From contig NZ_BLXX01000003.1 in the NCBI RefSeq assembly GCF_014193515.1, forward strand, positions 248,001 through 312,000: 64,000 nt of DNA, given 5' to 3'. The translations under genes and the position numbers were made by a program. Positions 53,824-63,391 of the stretch are shown here, piece after piece (the stretch's first letter is position 1; every line of letters starts with the position of its first letter). Below the pieces are notes generated by a model. It saw only the letters and a program-made list of their open reading frames with translations. It was not told the DNA's origin and did no database searches. This DNA is from Geomonas silvestris (GTDB taxonomy: Bacteria; Desulfobacterota; Desulfuromonadia; Geobacterales; Geobacteraceae).

Positions 53824-54129
53824 AAGCTGCTCCGGAGTGATGCCGGACAGTTCCGCGTACGCGACTTGACACGAGGCGCGTTCCGCCGCTTGATCAACGG
53901 GCGGCTCCGTGGTGAGTACTCCTTAGCCCGTCCAGCCCAAGGCGACAAACGAGGTAGGACTGATGCACCACCGGTGTGGGGTAAGAGAACGGATTAAGTA
54001 GGCAGAATGGGAAAAAAGTGGTATCACCCGTTGCATGACGACGGTGTTTGTCGAAGGTCTACCCCCTGCGGGCATTTTCCCGTGTCCCCTTGTGCCGCAC
54101 CTTGAGCCGTAGCGGGACGGAGTCCTGTC
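53824..54129. other. divergent gap before the large kinase gene
   Basis: Holds the truncated-looking upstream frame of the small gene and the promoter of the kinase. No further gene seen. Confidence 0.35.
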
Positions 54130-56652
54130 ATGGACGACGCATCCAAAGCAGCACACTCTTCGATTAAACTCCCCTCCTTGATCCGGAGGCGACGGGACGG
54201 GCTACGCGCGTTTTCCGTGGCACTCCTTGTCTGGCTGGTACTCTGCGCGCTCGGCTGCCTGGCGGGGGGGCGCTGGTACCAGGGGTACCTGGTCGACCGA
54301 CTGCGCCTTTCCGCCGCCCATCTGCTGGGAACCAAGGGGACGGCCCTGTCGGCCGCGATCAACCGCAGGCTTGCGCTGCTGGAAGGACTGCACACCTTCT
54401 CGGAGGCCAACGTCGTGGCGGCAGATTTCGGGAGGCGCTTTGAGACCTACGCCGCAGGGCTCCACGCCGGGGCCAGGGACGTACGCATCTTTGCCGTCGC
54501 CCCAGGTGGCGTGATTCGCTACCTCTACCCGGTGGAGGGGAACGAACTGGCCCGGGATCTCGACCTGTTCCGCGATCCACATACACGCGCGGACGCGCTC
54601 AGAACCCTTAAAACCAGAGGCATCACGCTGAGCGACCCCTACGAGCTGCGCCAAGGGGGGCTCGGCATGGTGGCGCGCAAGTCGGTGTACGACCGGGGGA
54701 GGTTCTGGGGGCTCGCCACGGTGGGGCTCAACGTCCCATCGATCCTCAGCGAGGCGCGACTCGACGAAGAGAGCCGCTTCGCACTGGCCCTCAGGGATCA
54801 CTCGGGAAGGACCTTCTACGGCGCTTCGGCCACCTTTTCCGCTGCCCCGGTACGCCTTGACGTCGAGCTGCCCGAGGGGCACTGGGAACTTGCGGCGGTG
54901 CCGAAGGGGGGGTGGCAGGCGGCGGTCCGCAACGACCTCCTCTGGTTTCAGGCCGGGGTCGCCCTGGCCGCGCTCTGCCTGGCCGGTATCGTCTCCCTGG
55001 TCTACGAGAGGCAGTGCCGACTGGGCGCCGCGGTGGCGCAACGGACCGCGGCGCTCGAGGAAAGCGAAGAGTACAACCGGGCCTTGTTCGAACTCTCCCC
55101 GACCGGGCTCGCCCTGTGCCGCATGGACGGCAGGCTTGTGGACGTGAACCAGGCTTTTGCAGGGATGCTGGGGCTGGATGTCGAAGAGGTCCTGGGACAC
55201 AGCTATTGGGAGTACACGCCGCAGCGCTACCACGACCAAGAGCGGGAACAGCTGGACCGTCTGGAGAAAGCGGGACGCTACGGTCCCTATGAGAAGGAGT
55301 TGATCGGCAAAAGCGGCCAGGTCCAGGTACGGCTCCAGGGGCGCCTTGTCGAGCATAACGGCGAGCGCTTCATCTGGTCCAGCATCGAGGACGTAACCGA
55401 CCAGAAAAAGGTGCAGGCGGATCTGCGGCGGGAACACCGCTTCTCCGAGGGGTTGATCGACAGCCTTCCCGGAGTCTTCTACCTCTACGATGAAAACCTG
55501 AAGTTCCTCAGGTGGAACAAGAACCTGGAGCGGGTCCTTGGGTACACCCACGAGGAGATCGCGGCCTTGAGCCCGCTCGACCTCTTCGCCGACGACGAGC
55601 GGGAACTCCTGCAGACGAAGATCCGGGATGTCTTCAGCCGCGGCGCCTCGCACGTCGAGGCCTACTTCTGCACCAAGGAAGGCGAGCGCATCCCGTACTT
55701 CTTCACGGGCCTTAAGACCGAGATCGATGAGTGCAGCTGCCTGATCGGCATCGGGATCGACATCTCGGCCCGCAAGGAGCTGGAGCGCGAGCTGACCGAG
55801 ATGAACGCCACCTTGGAGACGCGTGTCGCGGAGCGCACCCGGCAGCTGCAGGAGAGCAGGGTCGAACTGGAGTGTCTGGTAGAGGACCTGAAGGAAAAGA
55901 GTGACCAGCTGGCGGCCGCCAACGAGAAGTTGCAGGAGGTCGACCGGCTGAAGTCGATGTTCATCGCCTCGATGAGCCACGAGCTGCGCACCCCGCTCAA
56001 TTCGGTGATCGGCTACTCGAGCATCATCGTCAACGAGTGGCTGGGGCCGCTTTTACCGCTGCAGAAGGAGAACCTGGCCATCGTACTGCGGGCCGGCAAG
56101 CACCTCCTTTCCCTGATAAACGACGTCATCGACGTCTCCAAGATCGAAGCGGGGCAGATCGAGGTGCGCCCCGAGGAGTTCGATCTCTTCGACCTCGTCA
56201 CGGAGGCGGTTCAGCAGTTGGAGCCGGACATCCGCCGCAAGGGGCTTGAGCTCCGCGTCGTCAACGTGCACCAGGTACTCATGAGCGACCGGCGCCGCCT
56301 GCTGCAGGCGACCCTGAACATACTCAGCAACGCCATGAAGTACACCGAAGCGGGGTCGATCGAGCTCGCCGTCCTCCCCGGCGAGGGGTGGGTCGAGGTC
56401 GCGGTGAGCGACACGGGGATCGGCATCTCGGAACAGGAGGCGGCGCTGATCTTTCAGCCCTTCCAGCGCCTGGACTCGGCGCTGCGCGGCACGGTGTCGG
56501 GGACCGGGCTCGGTCTCTACCTCACCGCGAAACTCGTCACGGAGGTCCTGCGAGGCAGCATACGCTTCACCAGCAAACCCGGCAGCGGTTCCACCTTCAC
56601 CATCCACGTCCCCCTTAAGGCGGGTGCCGAGCCGGCGCCGGAGGGTGCTTGA
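54130..56652 (+). CDS. CHASE-PAS-PAS sensor histidine kinase
   Basis: The 840-residue protein has a first helix (about 30-50), a periplasmic CHASE domain (VRIFAVAPGGVIRYLYPVEG, LSDPYELRQGGLGMVARKSVY), and a second helix (about 280-300). Two PAS domains follow (about 315-430, 440-560), then a long coiled coil. The kinase core has HisKA MSHELRTPLNSVIGYSSIIV and HATPase G boxes (SDTGIGIS, GTGLGLYLTAKLV). It starts a three-gene signalling cluster with a response regulator and a hybrid kinase. The signal is unknown. Confidence 0.92.
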   Translation: MDDASKAAHSSIKLPSLIRRRRDGLRAFSVALLVWLVLCALGCLAGGRWYQGYLVDRLRLSAAHLLGTKGTALSAAINRRLALLEGLHTFSEANVVAADFGRRFETYAAGLHAGARDVRIFAVAPGGVIRYLYPVEGNELARDLDLFRDPHTRADALRTLKTRGITLSDPYELRQGGLGMVARKSVYDRGRFWGLATVGLNVPSILSEARLDEESRFALALRDHSGRTFYGASATFSAAPVRLDVELPEGHWELAAVPKGGWQAAVRNDLLWFQAGVALAALCLAGIVSLVYERQCRLGAAVAQRTAALEESEEYNRALFELSPTGLALCRMDGRLVDVNQAFAGMLGLDVEEVLGHSYWEYTPQRYHDQEREQLDRLEKAGRYGPYEKELIGKSGQVQVRLQGRLVEHNGERFIWSSIEDVTDQKKVQADLRREHRFSEGLIDSLPGVFYLYDENLKFLRWNKNLERVLGYTHEEIAALSPLDLFADDERELLQTKIRDVFSRGASHVEAYFCTKEGERIPYFFTGLKTEIDECSCLIGIGIDISARKELERELTEMNATLETRVAERTRQLQESRVELECLVEDLKEKSDQLAAANEKLQEVDRLKSMFIASMSHELRTPLNSVIGYSSIIVNEWLGPLLPLQKENLAIVLRAGKHLLSLINDVIDVSKIEAGQIEVRPEEFDLFDLVTEAVQQLEPDIRRKGLELRVVNVHQVLMSDRRRLLQATLNILSNAMKYTEAGSIELAVLPGEGWVEVAVSDTGIGISEQEAALIFQPFQRLDSALRGTVSGTGLGLYLTAKLVTEVLRGSIRFTSKPGSGSTFTIHVPLKAGAEPAPEGA

Positions 56653-56710
56653 TCTTCCGGTTGTCTGCGGCGCATGATTTTGTAAAGGACACCACGAGAC
56701 GGAGCGGTCC

Positions 56711-57109
56711 ATGAAAAAGGTTCTGGTCATCGAAGACAACCGCGACAATTTCGGGCTGATCAGGTTCGCCCTGGAGCGGGCGGGCTACCAGGTGGAGGCG
56801 GCGGAGACCGGCAGCGACGGCGTGAGCCGCGCCCTTCAATCGCACCCCGACCTGATCATCGTCGACATCAACCTTCCCGATTTCGACGGCTACGAGGTGA
56901 CGCGGCGCATCAGAGAGGGAGCGCCGGGGCGCGACGTACCGATCGTAGCCATCACCTCCCACGCGATGCTGGGGGACCGGGAGAAGACCCTCGCCGCCGG
57001 ATGCACCGCCTACTTCGAAAAACCGATCGACCCCATCACCATCGTGGAGGACATGGAGCGTGCCATCGCCAGCTTCCGCGCCGCCCACGCCCCGGGAGGC
57101 AGACCGTGA
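56711..57109 (+). CDS. single-domain response regulator
   Basis: The 132-residue receiver has Asp9-type acidic pair (VLVIEDN), phosphoacceptor Asp52 (IIVDINLPDFDG), and the Lys region EKPID. No output domain. It probably shuttles phosphate between the flanking kinases. Its stop codon TGA overlaps the GTG of the next gene. Confidence 0.94.
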   Translation: MKKVLVIEDNRDNFGLIRFALERAGYQVEAAETGSDGVSRALQSHPDLIIVDINLPDFDGYEVTRRIREGAPGRDVPIVAITSHAMLGDREKTLAAGCTAYFEKPIDPITIVEDMERAIASFRAAHAPGGRP

Positions 57110-59508
57110 AGGCACTTATCGTCGACGACCGCGAGGAGGACCGCAGGCTTTTGAGGTACAACCTGGAGTGGCACGGGTACCAGGTGCTGGAGGCGGCCAA
57201 CGGGGAGGTCGCCCTGGAACTGGCCCGCCGGGACAAGCCTGACCTGGTGATCGCCGATGCCCTCATGCCGGTGATGGACGGTTTTCAGCTGCTGCGCGAG
57301 ATCAAGAAGGATGTCAGCCTGGAGGCGGTTCCCTTCATCTTCTACTCGAGCGTCTACACCAGCGAGCGCGAAGAGGAGCTGGCCCTCTCTCTGGGGGCGC
57401 TTGCCTACATCACCAAGCCCAAGGACGCCGACCAGATCTGGGAGGAGATCGCCCGGCTCACCGCGGGGGGGCTCCCGGCCCCGGCCCCGAGCGCGCCGCA
57501 GGCTGCCAGTCCCGACGACGAGACCTTCCTCACCCAGTACAGCCGGATCGTGGCCACGAAGCTTGAGGAAAAGGTGCGGGAGTTGGAGGAGGCGAACTCG
57601 GGCCTGAGCCACTCGGAGCGCCGTTACCGCAACCTCTTCGCCAGTCTGCGCGACGCGGTGGTCATCTCGGACCTTTCCCGCCAGGTGATCGACGTGAACC
57701 AGCCGGCCTGCCGGGACCTCTTCGGCTACCAGACCGAAGAACTCTTGGGGCAAAGCACGGCGCTTTTCTACGCGGACCCCAGGGATTTCGAGCGGGTGGG
57801 CCAGGAGGTGTTCAGCCACCCGGGGCAAGAGGACCGGCTTTTGGAGCTCAAGTTGCGGCGCAAATCGGGCGAGCTGTTCGACGCCGAGGTCTACGCCCTC
57901 AAGATGCTTGACGACGACGGCAAGGTGGCCGGCACCATCGGCGTGGTCCGGGACATCACCGAGCGCAAGCAGTCGGCGGAGAAGCTCGCCCAGAGAGAGG
58001 CGGAATTCAGGCGCATCTCCCGGGAGTTCCACGCCCTGCTCGACGCGATCCCGGACAGCCTCTTGCTGATCGACCGGGAGTTCCGGGTGATCTGGGCCAA
58101 CGAGGCGGCGGCCCGAAGCGTCGGCACGACCCCGGAGCAGCTTTCCGGCAGGTTCTGTTACACGCTCGGCTCGGAGCGCAGCACGCCGTACGAGGATTGT
58201 CCGGCGCTGAAGACCTTCGACACGGGGAAGCCCGTCAGCGAATCGGTGACCGGGAAAGACGGGCGGACCTGGGAGATCCAGACGGCTCCCCTTCTTGACG
58301 AGGCCGGCGGGGTCATTTCGGTCATCGAGGTGAAGCGGGATGTCACCGAGCACAAACGGCTCGAGGCCCAGTACCTGCAGGCTCAGAAAATGGAATCGAT
58401 CGGGACCTTGGCCGGCGGCGTGGCGCACGACTTCAACAACATCCTCACCGCCATCATCGGGTACGGCCAACTGGCCCGGATGAAGATGGCTCCCGGCGAC
58501 CCGCTGCGGCACAACATCGACGGCATACTCGAGGCGGCGGACCGGGCGGCCCACCTGACCAAGGACCTTTTGCTGTTCAGCAGAAAACAGGAGAACGAGC
58601 GCAAGGTGGTGGACCTGAACGAGGTGGTGGCGAAGTCCGGTACCTTCCTGAGGCGGGTGATCAGCGACGACGTGGTGCTCAAGTGCGTGCACATAGGGGG
58701 CGCCCTTCCGGTGCTCGCGGACCGGCACCAGTTGGGACAGGTGCTCATGAATCTGGCGGTGAACGCCTGCGATGCGATGCCGCAGGGGGGCGAATTGGTC
58801 CTGCAGACCGAGCGGGTCGTGTTGAGCGACGACTTCGTGCAGGCCCGCGGACTCGGCAGGCCCGGCAGCTACGCGCTGTTGACCGCTTCGGACACCGGCG
58901 AGGGGTTCGACGAGTCGTTGGGCCAGCACATCTTCGAACCCTTTTTCACCACGAAGGAGGTGGGGAAGGGGACCGGGCTTGGGCTTGCGGTGGTCTACGG
59001 CATCGTGAAACTGCACGAAGGCTTTATCACCGCGTACAGCGAACCGGGGCGGGGAACCACCTTCAGCATCTACCTGCCGCTACTTTCGGAGGCCTCTCAG
59101 GAGGACGCGGTCCTGCGGGAGGCGCCACCCGCGCGGGGGAGCGAGACGATCCTTTTGGCCGAGGACGACCTTTTGGTGCGTAACCTGGTGGCCAGCGTGC
59201 TTCAGGAAGCCGGATACGTCGTCATCGAGGCGGTGGACGGCAGCGATGCCGTGCAGAAGTTCCGGGAGGCACCCGATGCCATAGATCTTTTGCTCTTCGA
59301 CCTCGTCATGCCGCGGATGAGCGGCAAGGAGGCCTACGACCAGATCGCCAAAGACCGGCCCGGTACCAAAGTGATCTTCGCCAGCGGCTACGCCCCCGAC
59401 ATCGCGCGGCAGAAGGCGTCCTTCGGCGAAGGGATGCACCTGGTCCGCAAACCCGTTGCGCCCAACGAGCTGTTGCGGGCCGTGCGTAAGGTACTGGATG
59501 AAGCTTGA
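57106..59508 (+). CDS. hybrid histidine kinase (REC-PAS-PAS-HisKA-HATPase-REC)
   Basis: The product is about 800 residues from GTG 57106, chosen for the GGAGGC site and the GTGA overlap with the preceding gene; the frame is open further up within it. Order: receiver (LIVDDREEDRR, IADALMPVMDG), PAS (about 195-315), PAS (about 320-440), HisKA VAHDFNNILTAIIGYGQLAR, HATPase (DTGEGFDES, GKGTGLGLAVVYG) and C-terminal receiver (LLAEDDLLVRN, LLFDLVMPRMSG, VRKPVAPNELL). It lacks membrane helices and is thus a cytoplasmic integrator. With the two genes upstream it forms a phosphorelay; the output is not encoded here. Confidence 0.93.
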   Translation: MKALIVDDREEDRRLLRYNLEWHGYQVLEAANGEVALELARRDKPDLVIADALMPVMDGFQLLREIKKDVSLEAVPFIFYSSVYTSEREEELALSLGALAYITKPKDADQIWEEIARLTAGGLPAPAPSAPQAASPDDETFLTQYSRIVATKLEEKVRELEEANSGLSHSERRYRNLFASLRDAVVISDLSRQVIDVNQPACRDLFGYQTEELLGQSTALFYADPRDFERVGQEVFSHPGQEDRLLELKLRRKSGELFDAEVYALKMLDDDGKVAGTIGVVRDITERKQSAEKLAQREAEFRRISREFHALLDAIPDSLLLIDREFRVIWANEAAARSVGTTPEQLSGRFCYTLGSERSTPYEDCPALKTFDTGKPVSESVTGKDGRTWEIQTAPLLDEAGGVISVIEVKRDVTEHKRLEAQYLQAQKMESIGTLAGGVAHDFNNILTAIIGYGQLARMKMAPGDPLRHNIDGILEAADRAAHLTKDLLLFSRKQENERKVVDLNEVVAKSGTFLRRVISDDVVLKCVHIGGALPVLADRHQLGQVLMNLAVNACDAMPQGGELVLQTERVVLSDDFVQARGLGRPGSYALLTASDTGEGFDESLGQHIFEPFFTTKEVGKGTGLGLAVVYGIVKLHEGFITAYSEPGRGTTFSIYLPLLSEASQEDAVLREAPPARGSETILLAEDDLLVRNLVASVLQEAGYVVIEAVDGSDAVQKFREAPDAIDLLLFDLVMPRMSGKEAYDQIAKDRPGTKVIFASGYAPDIARQKASFGEGMHLVRKPVAPNELLRAVRKVLDEA

Positions 59509-59557
59509 GGGAAGGTGAGGGCAGGGGGGATGGTCGTCGGCCGGCGAAGGGACTGCT

Positions 59558-62122
59558 TCATCCGGCTCTGTTACCGTCCGCTATTCTCAGAAATCGACCC
59601 TTGAAGAGCTCAAACCATACAACGCTCAAAAGGCCGGCAGTAACTGATATTACAACGTCCAGCGGGTGTACTGCGCAGAAGCGAAAGACCTCCCTGGCTG
59701 CGGGCACGTTTAGGACAATCGCCAGAAAGCCCACGGCCCCTCCGGTAACCCACCATAGGGCGGAGTTGGGAACTTTTAGGATGGCCCCCAGCGTGGCCGA
59801 CCAGGACCGGTTGGTCATCATCAACCCGAGATTGGCGATGATCAGGGTCATAAACGTCAAGGTACGCGCTTCGTACTCCCCTTGTCCGCGGCTAAGGCAC
59901 ACCCCAAAGACCGCAAGCAACATCACCAGGACGCCCACCCCCTGAAGGGTGCTCAACAGCAGAACGCGTCTGCTGAAGAGTGGTTCCGCCGGAGGGCGCG
60001 GGGGGCGGTCCATGGTCGCCCCCTCGGCCGGTTCGACTTCGTAGACGATGGAACAGGCCGGATCGATGATCAGGTGGAGAAAGGCGATATGGATCGGCAT
60101 GAACAGAAGCGGCCAGTTGAAAAACACCGGGATGAGCGACATACCGGCTATCGGCACATGGATGGCCAGCAGATAGGCCATCGCCTTCTTCAGGTTGTCG
60201 AAGATCCGCCGCCCCATCCTTACCGCCTTGACAATGGAAGCAAAATCATCATCGAGCAGCACGAGATCCGATGCCTCCCGCGCCACGTCCGTGCCGCGTC
60301 CACCCATGGCTATGCCAATGCGGGCGCATTTCAGGGCCGGGGCATCGTTAACGCCGTCGCCGGTCATGGCAACGATTTCGCCGTTTGCCTTGAGAGCCTG
60401 CACCAGACGCAACTTCTGCTCAGGAACGACCCTGGCAAAGATGTTTACCGTCCCAATCCGCTCCCGTAATTCAACCTCGTCCATCCGGTCCAGCTCCGGG
60501 CCGGAAATGACCTGGTCCCTTTCTTTGAGTCCGATCTGCCGGGCAATGCTTCTGGCCGTGCCGGGATAATCGCCGGTGATCATCACCATCCTGATTCCTG
60601 CGCGATAACAGTCGGCAAGGGCAGGGGCAACCGTCGGCCGCACCGGGTCGGCCAGGCCGACCAACCCCAGAAAATCAAAGGTAAAATCGTGCTGCTCTTC
60701 GGGAAGCCCCTTTTCCTGAAAATTGGAACGGGCCACACCCAGGACACGCAAGCCGTCGTTGGCCAGCCGGACAACCGCCGCCATCATCTCGGCCTGCTGT
60801 TGCCCGTTGAAATGGCAGAGGTCAGCCACCGCCTCGGGCGCCCCCTTGGCAGCGATCACGAAGTCCTGCCCCGCCGGCGCCCGCCAGACATGAGACATGG
60901 CCAGCAGCTCCGGAGAAAGGGGATATTCCTTTTCCAGGGACCAGTCACCGTGCAGATGTTCGGTGTGGGCAAGGTACGTCTCACCGAACTCCTTGATGGC
61001 CCTCTCCATGGGATCGAACGGGTCGCGCTGACTGGCAAGAATGCTGAACTCGACAAGATCGTGAAAAATGTCCGGTGGAGGGGCGTTGCAAAAATCACCG
61101 ATGGGATAGAAAACGTTGTCGGCGTACAGGGTGGTGACGGTCATCCGATTCTGGGTAAGGGTGCCGGTCTTGTCCACACAGAGAACGGTGGCCGAACCGA
61201 GTGTCTCGGCCACCGATGACCGCCGGGTGAGTACCTGGGTGCGTGAGAGCCTCCACGCCCCCAGAGCAAGGAAGATCGTCAGAACCACCGGCAGTTCGTT
61301 GGGCATAACCGCCATGGCAAGTGTAAGTCCGGCCAGTACACCGTCAAGCCAGGCGCCACGAGTGAAGCCATAGGTGACGATCAGGATGGCACACAGAACC
61401 ACTACTACCGTGGCCAGGATCCGGACCAGGCGCCCGGTTTCCTTTTGGAGCGGGCTTTCTTCGCCGGTCACCCCTTGCAAGGCGACACCGATCCTGCCGA
61501 TAGCGCTCTGTTTACCGGTGGCGGTGACCCGGGCGATGCCTTGACCGCTCACCACGAGGGAACCTGAAAACACGAAGGGGATATCGTCGCCACCCGGCTG
61601 ACTCGGGGGCGTGGACACATTTCCCGGGCTTTTCCTGACGGCCACCGATTCGCCTGTCAGCAGCGATTCATCGGTGGACAGGTTGGTGCAGTCGAGTACC
61701 AGGGCATCGGCAGGGACCCGATCCCCTTCGGCAAGGATAATGCTGTCGCCGCGTACCACCTCGCGACCGGCAATCCGTTTCCGGGTTCCGTCACGGATCA
61801 CCAGGGCGCGAGGGCTGGAAAGGTCCCGGAGCGCTTCCAAGGCACGCTCAGTTTTCCGCTCCTGGTAGAGCGTGATCCCCATGACGAAGAAAATAAACGC
61901 AAGCAGCATTAGCGCTTCCTGCATGTCTCCGACCAGCAGGTAGATGCCGCCGCAGGCTACCAGCAGCAGAAACATCGGTTCGCGCATGACATCCCGGGCT
62001 ATCTGGAGATTCCCTCGCTGGCCGGAAGCAGGGAGCTCGTTGGGGCCTTCTTCCGTGAGAATCTGCGCTGCTTCGACTGAGGAGAGCCCGGCAGGATCGA
62101 GCTGTTCGATTATAAGGGCCAT
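59558..62122 (-). CDS. P-type cation-transporting ATPase (P2/P3-like)
   Basis: The 854-residue protein has N-terminal cation-ATPase domain (LDPAGLSSVEAAQILTEEGPNELP), TGESVAVRKS, the catalytic DKTGTLTQNRM, hinge MTGDGVNDAPALK and ten membrane helices. The ion-site segment is AVMPNELPVVLT, with NELP where Ca2+ pumps have EGLP. That points away from soft-metal P1 pumps and toward P2/P3-type cation pumps, but the ion is uncertain. ATG 62122 has a GGAGG site; the frame stays open above. Stands alone between a kinase cluster and an AT-richer area. Confidence 0.92.
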   Translation of the reverse strand: MALIIEQLDPAGLSSVEAAQILTEEGPNELPASGQRGNLQIARDVMREPMFLLLVACGGIYLLVGDMQEALMLLAFIFFVMGITLYQERKTERALEALRDLSSPRALVIRDGTRKRIAGREVVRGDSIILAEGDRVPADALVLDCTNLSTDESLLTGESVAVRKSPGNVSTPPSQPGGDDIPFVFSGSLVVSGQGIARVTATGKQSAIGRIGVALQGVTGEESPLQKETGRLVRILATVVVVLCAILIVTYGFTRGAWLDGVLAGLTLAMAVMPNELPVVLTIFLALGAWRLSRTQVLTRRSSVAETLGSATVLCVDKTGTLTQNRMTVTTLYADNVFYPIGDFCNAPPPDIFHDLVEFSILASQRDPFDPMERAIKEFGETYLAHTEHLHGDWSLEKEYPLSPELLAMSHVWRAPAGQDFVIAAKGAPEAVADLCHFNGQQQAEMMAAVVRLANDGLRVLGVARSNFQEKGLPEEQHDFTFDFLGLVGLADPVRPTVAPALADCYRAGIRMVMITGDYPGTARSIARQIGLKERDQVISGPELDRMDEVELRERIGTVNIFARVVPEQKLRLVQALKANGEIVAMTGDGVNDAPALKCARIGIAMGGRGTDVAREASDLVLLDDDFASIVKAVRMGRRIFDNLKKAMAYLLAIHVPIAGMSLIPVFFNWPLLFMPIHIAFLHLIIDPACSIVYEVEPAEGATMDRPPRPPAEPLFSRRVLLLSTLQGVGVLVMLLAVFGVCLSRGQGEYEARTLTFMTLIIANLGLMMTNRSWSATLGAILKVPNSALWWVTGGAVGFLAIVLNVPAAREVFRFCAVHPLDVVISVTAGLLSVVWFELFKGRFLRIADGNRAG

Positions 62123-62413
62123 CTGTCCTCCCGTTGTTCGTGGCATCGTGAATCATTTTGCCGTTGCGATACCACAGGAATTCAGTGCTGATCCGATTTT
62201 TTGCGTGGCACTGCGATACAACTCCCGTGCCTGGGAATTCTTCTTCCGGTATTCGAGCAACTGCCGGCGCCACACGAAGTCTATGCCACGCCGCTGGACG
62301 ATGGGCGCTATCTCTGCTCCCCCCCGCACCCCTCCAAGTGTGGTATTGGGATATCACCAAACTGCTGGGGCCGGAGAAGTGGACCTTCAGGTTAGAATTG
62401 TACTTAGTGAAAT
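62123..62413. other. promoter region of the P-type ATPase and gap
   Basis: No supported gene. Overlapping open frames here share no ribosome sites and look like random translation. Confidence 0.4.
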
Positions 62414-62662
62414 TTAGAATCTGATCAGGATGGCGAGGTAGTTGGTTGACTCGCGTTTGAAACGCGGAAGATATTTCTTGATGCTACTCTTCCGTGTCGC
62501 CTTCGATTCTGGCGAGGATACAGTCTGCTGCCATCTGTGCTTTAGTTGCCCATGGTGCATCGTGCATAACAATATCTGGAGCTCGACCATACTCGTTCTC
62601 ACTATTGTGATAACGTTAACATCGATGCCAGTGGTCAGAACTACAGCCATCACCTTCAACAA
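62414..62662 (-). CDS. hypothetical small protein, AT-rich region
   Basis: Of 82 residues, the C-terminal half (ESKATRKSSIKKYLPRFKRE then STNYLAILIRF) looks like natural protein. The start is uncertain: TTG at 62662, or ATG a few codons in, behind AAGGTG. An opposing frame of the same length also exists; I prefer this strand because its neighbour is on it. No family recognised. Confidence 0.35.
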   Translation of the reverse strand: MLKVMAVVLTTGIDVNVITIVRTSMVELQILLCTMHHGQLKHRWQQTVSSPESKATRKSSIKKYLPRFKRESTNYLAILIRF

Positions 62663-62724
62663 ATTGTTGTATCATGCATCACTTCCCTAGCTATCACAGC
62701 CGCTCTAAAGTATTACCTGTATCT

Positions 62725-62973
62725 TTATATGTTGCCGCCAACTCTTATGAAAGCTGAAATTTTTATATCGCAGTGGTTCTCGATTTCTTGCATCTGCTCA
62801 ATTGCGTACTCACCTAATGCATCTTGTACTTCTTCTGTAGTTAGAAATAAGCTCACCCAACGATCGAATTCTTCATTATTTGCATTATTTGACCATTCAA
62901 TAAATTTTATGCGCGCGACAGCAGACAGTTTAGTAGCCAAGATACCAGTGAGAATTGATTTACTGCCAGCCAT
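62725..62973 (-). CDS. hypothetical small protein
   Basis: The ATG at 62973 has a strong GGGGGAGG site. The 82-residue product is a mix of helix and charged residues (KFIEWSNNANNEEFDRWVSLF, LTTEEVQDALGEYAIEQMQE) with no signal peptide or Cys motif. It stands 62 bases before the other small gene on the same strand, so they may form an operon. The sequence is AT-richer than the rest of the window. No family recognised. Confidence 0.6.
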   Translation of the reverse strand: MAGSKSILTGILATKLSAVARIKFIEWSNNANNEEFDRWVSLFLTTEEVQDALGEYAIEQMQEIENHCDIKISAFIRVGGNI

Positions 62974-63391
62974 AACGCCTCCCCCCTGATAATGCGCTCA
63001 CCTTTACTGATAATTGACCATGTCACATGTTTGTGCGCTAGTGCCATGCCCTCAGACTCAAAAAAATAATCTCAGCCCGTCTCAAACGACAAGAATACAG
63101 GGTGACACCCGTGACTAGAGGTAGGAACCTGCGAACTTACTTCTGGATTGTGCATGTAGCTGTAATGCCTCTGCCCCCCCTCACTTCGGAATTTTAGTCT
63201 CCGGCGAGCCCCCGTACGGGACCCTCAGCAAAACTTTTTCCACTACAACTTCAAGTTCCAGATGACGCCACTAAGACAAATCATCCAAAGTGAGAGTGCC
63301 GATTCTCACGGCTTGGGCAAGGCGAGCGGATCCCCCAGGGACGTACTTTAAACGCGCATTGAGGTTGCCTGGATATTTGAAGTCGTAGCTT
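62974..63391. other. AT-richer intergenic stretch
   Basis: More than 400 bases with no supported ORF. Short inverted arms such as GGTGACACCC/GGGTGTCACC occur near 63101-63112. It separates the small genes from the FtsH-like gene. Confidence 0.4.

Noticed and set aside
63101-63112. Attachment site at the AT-rich patch
   Set aside because: Short inverted arms only; no tRNA, integrase or matching direct repeat is in the window.
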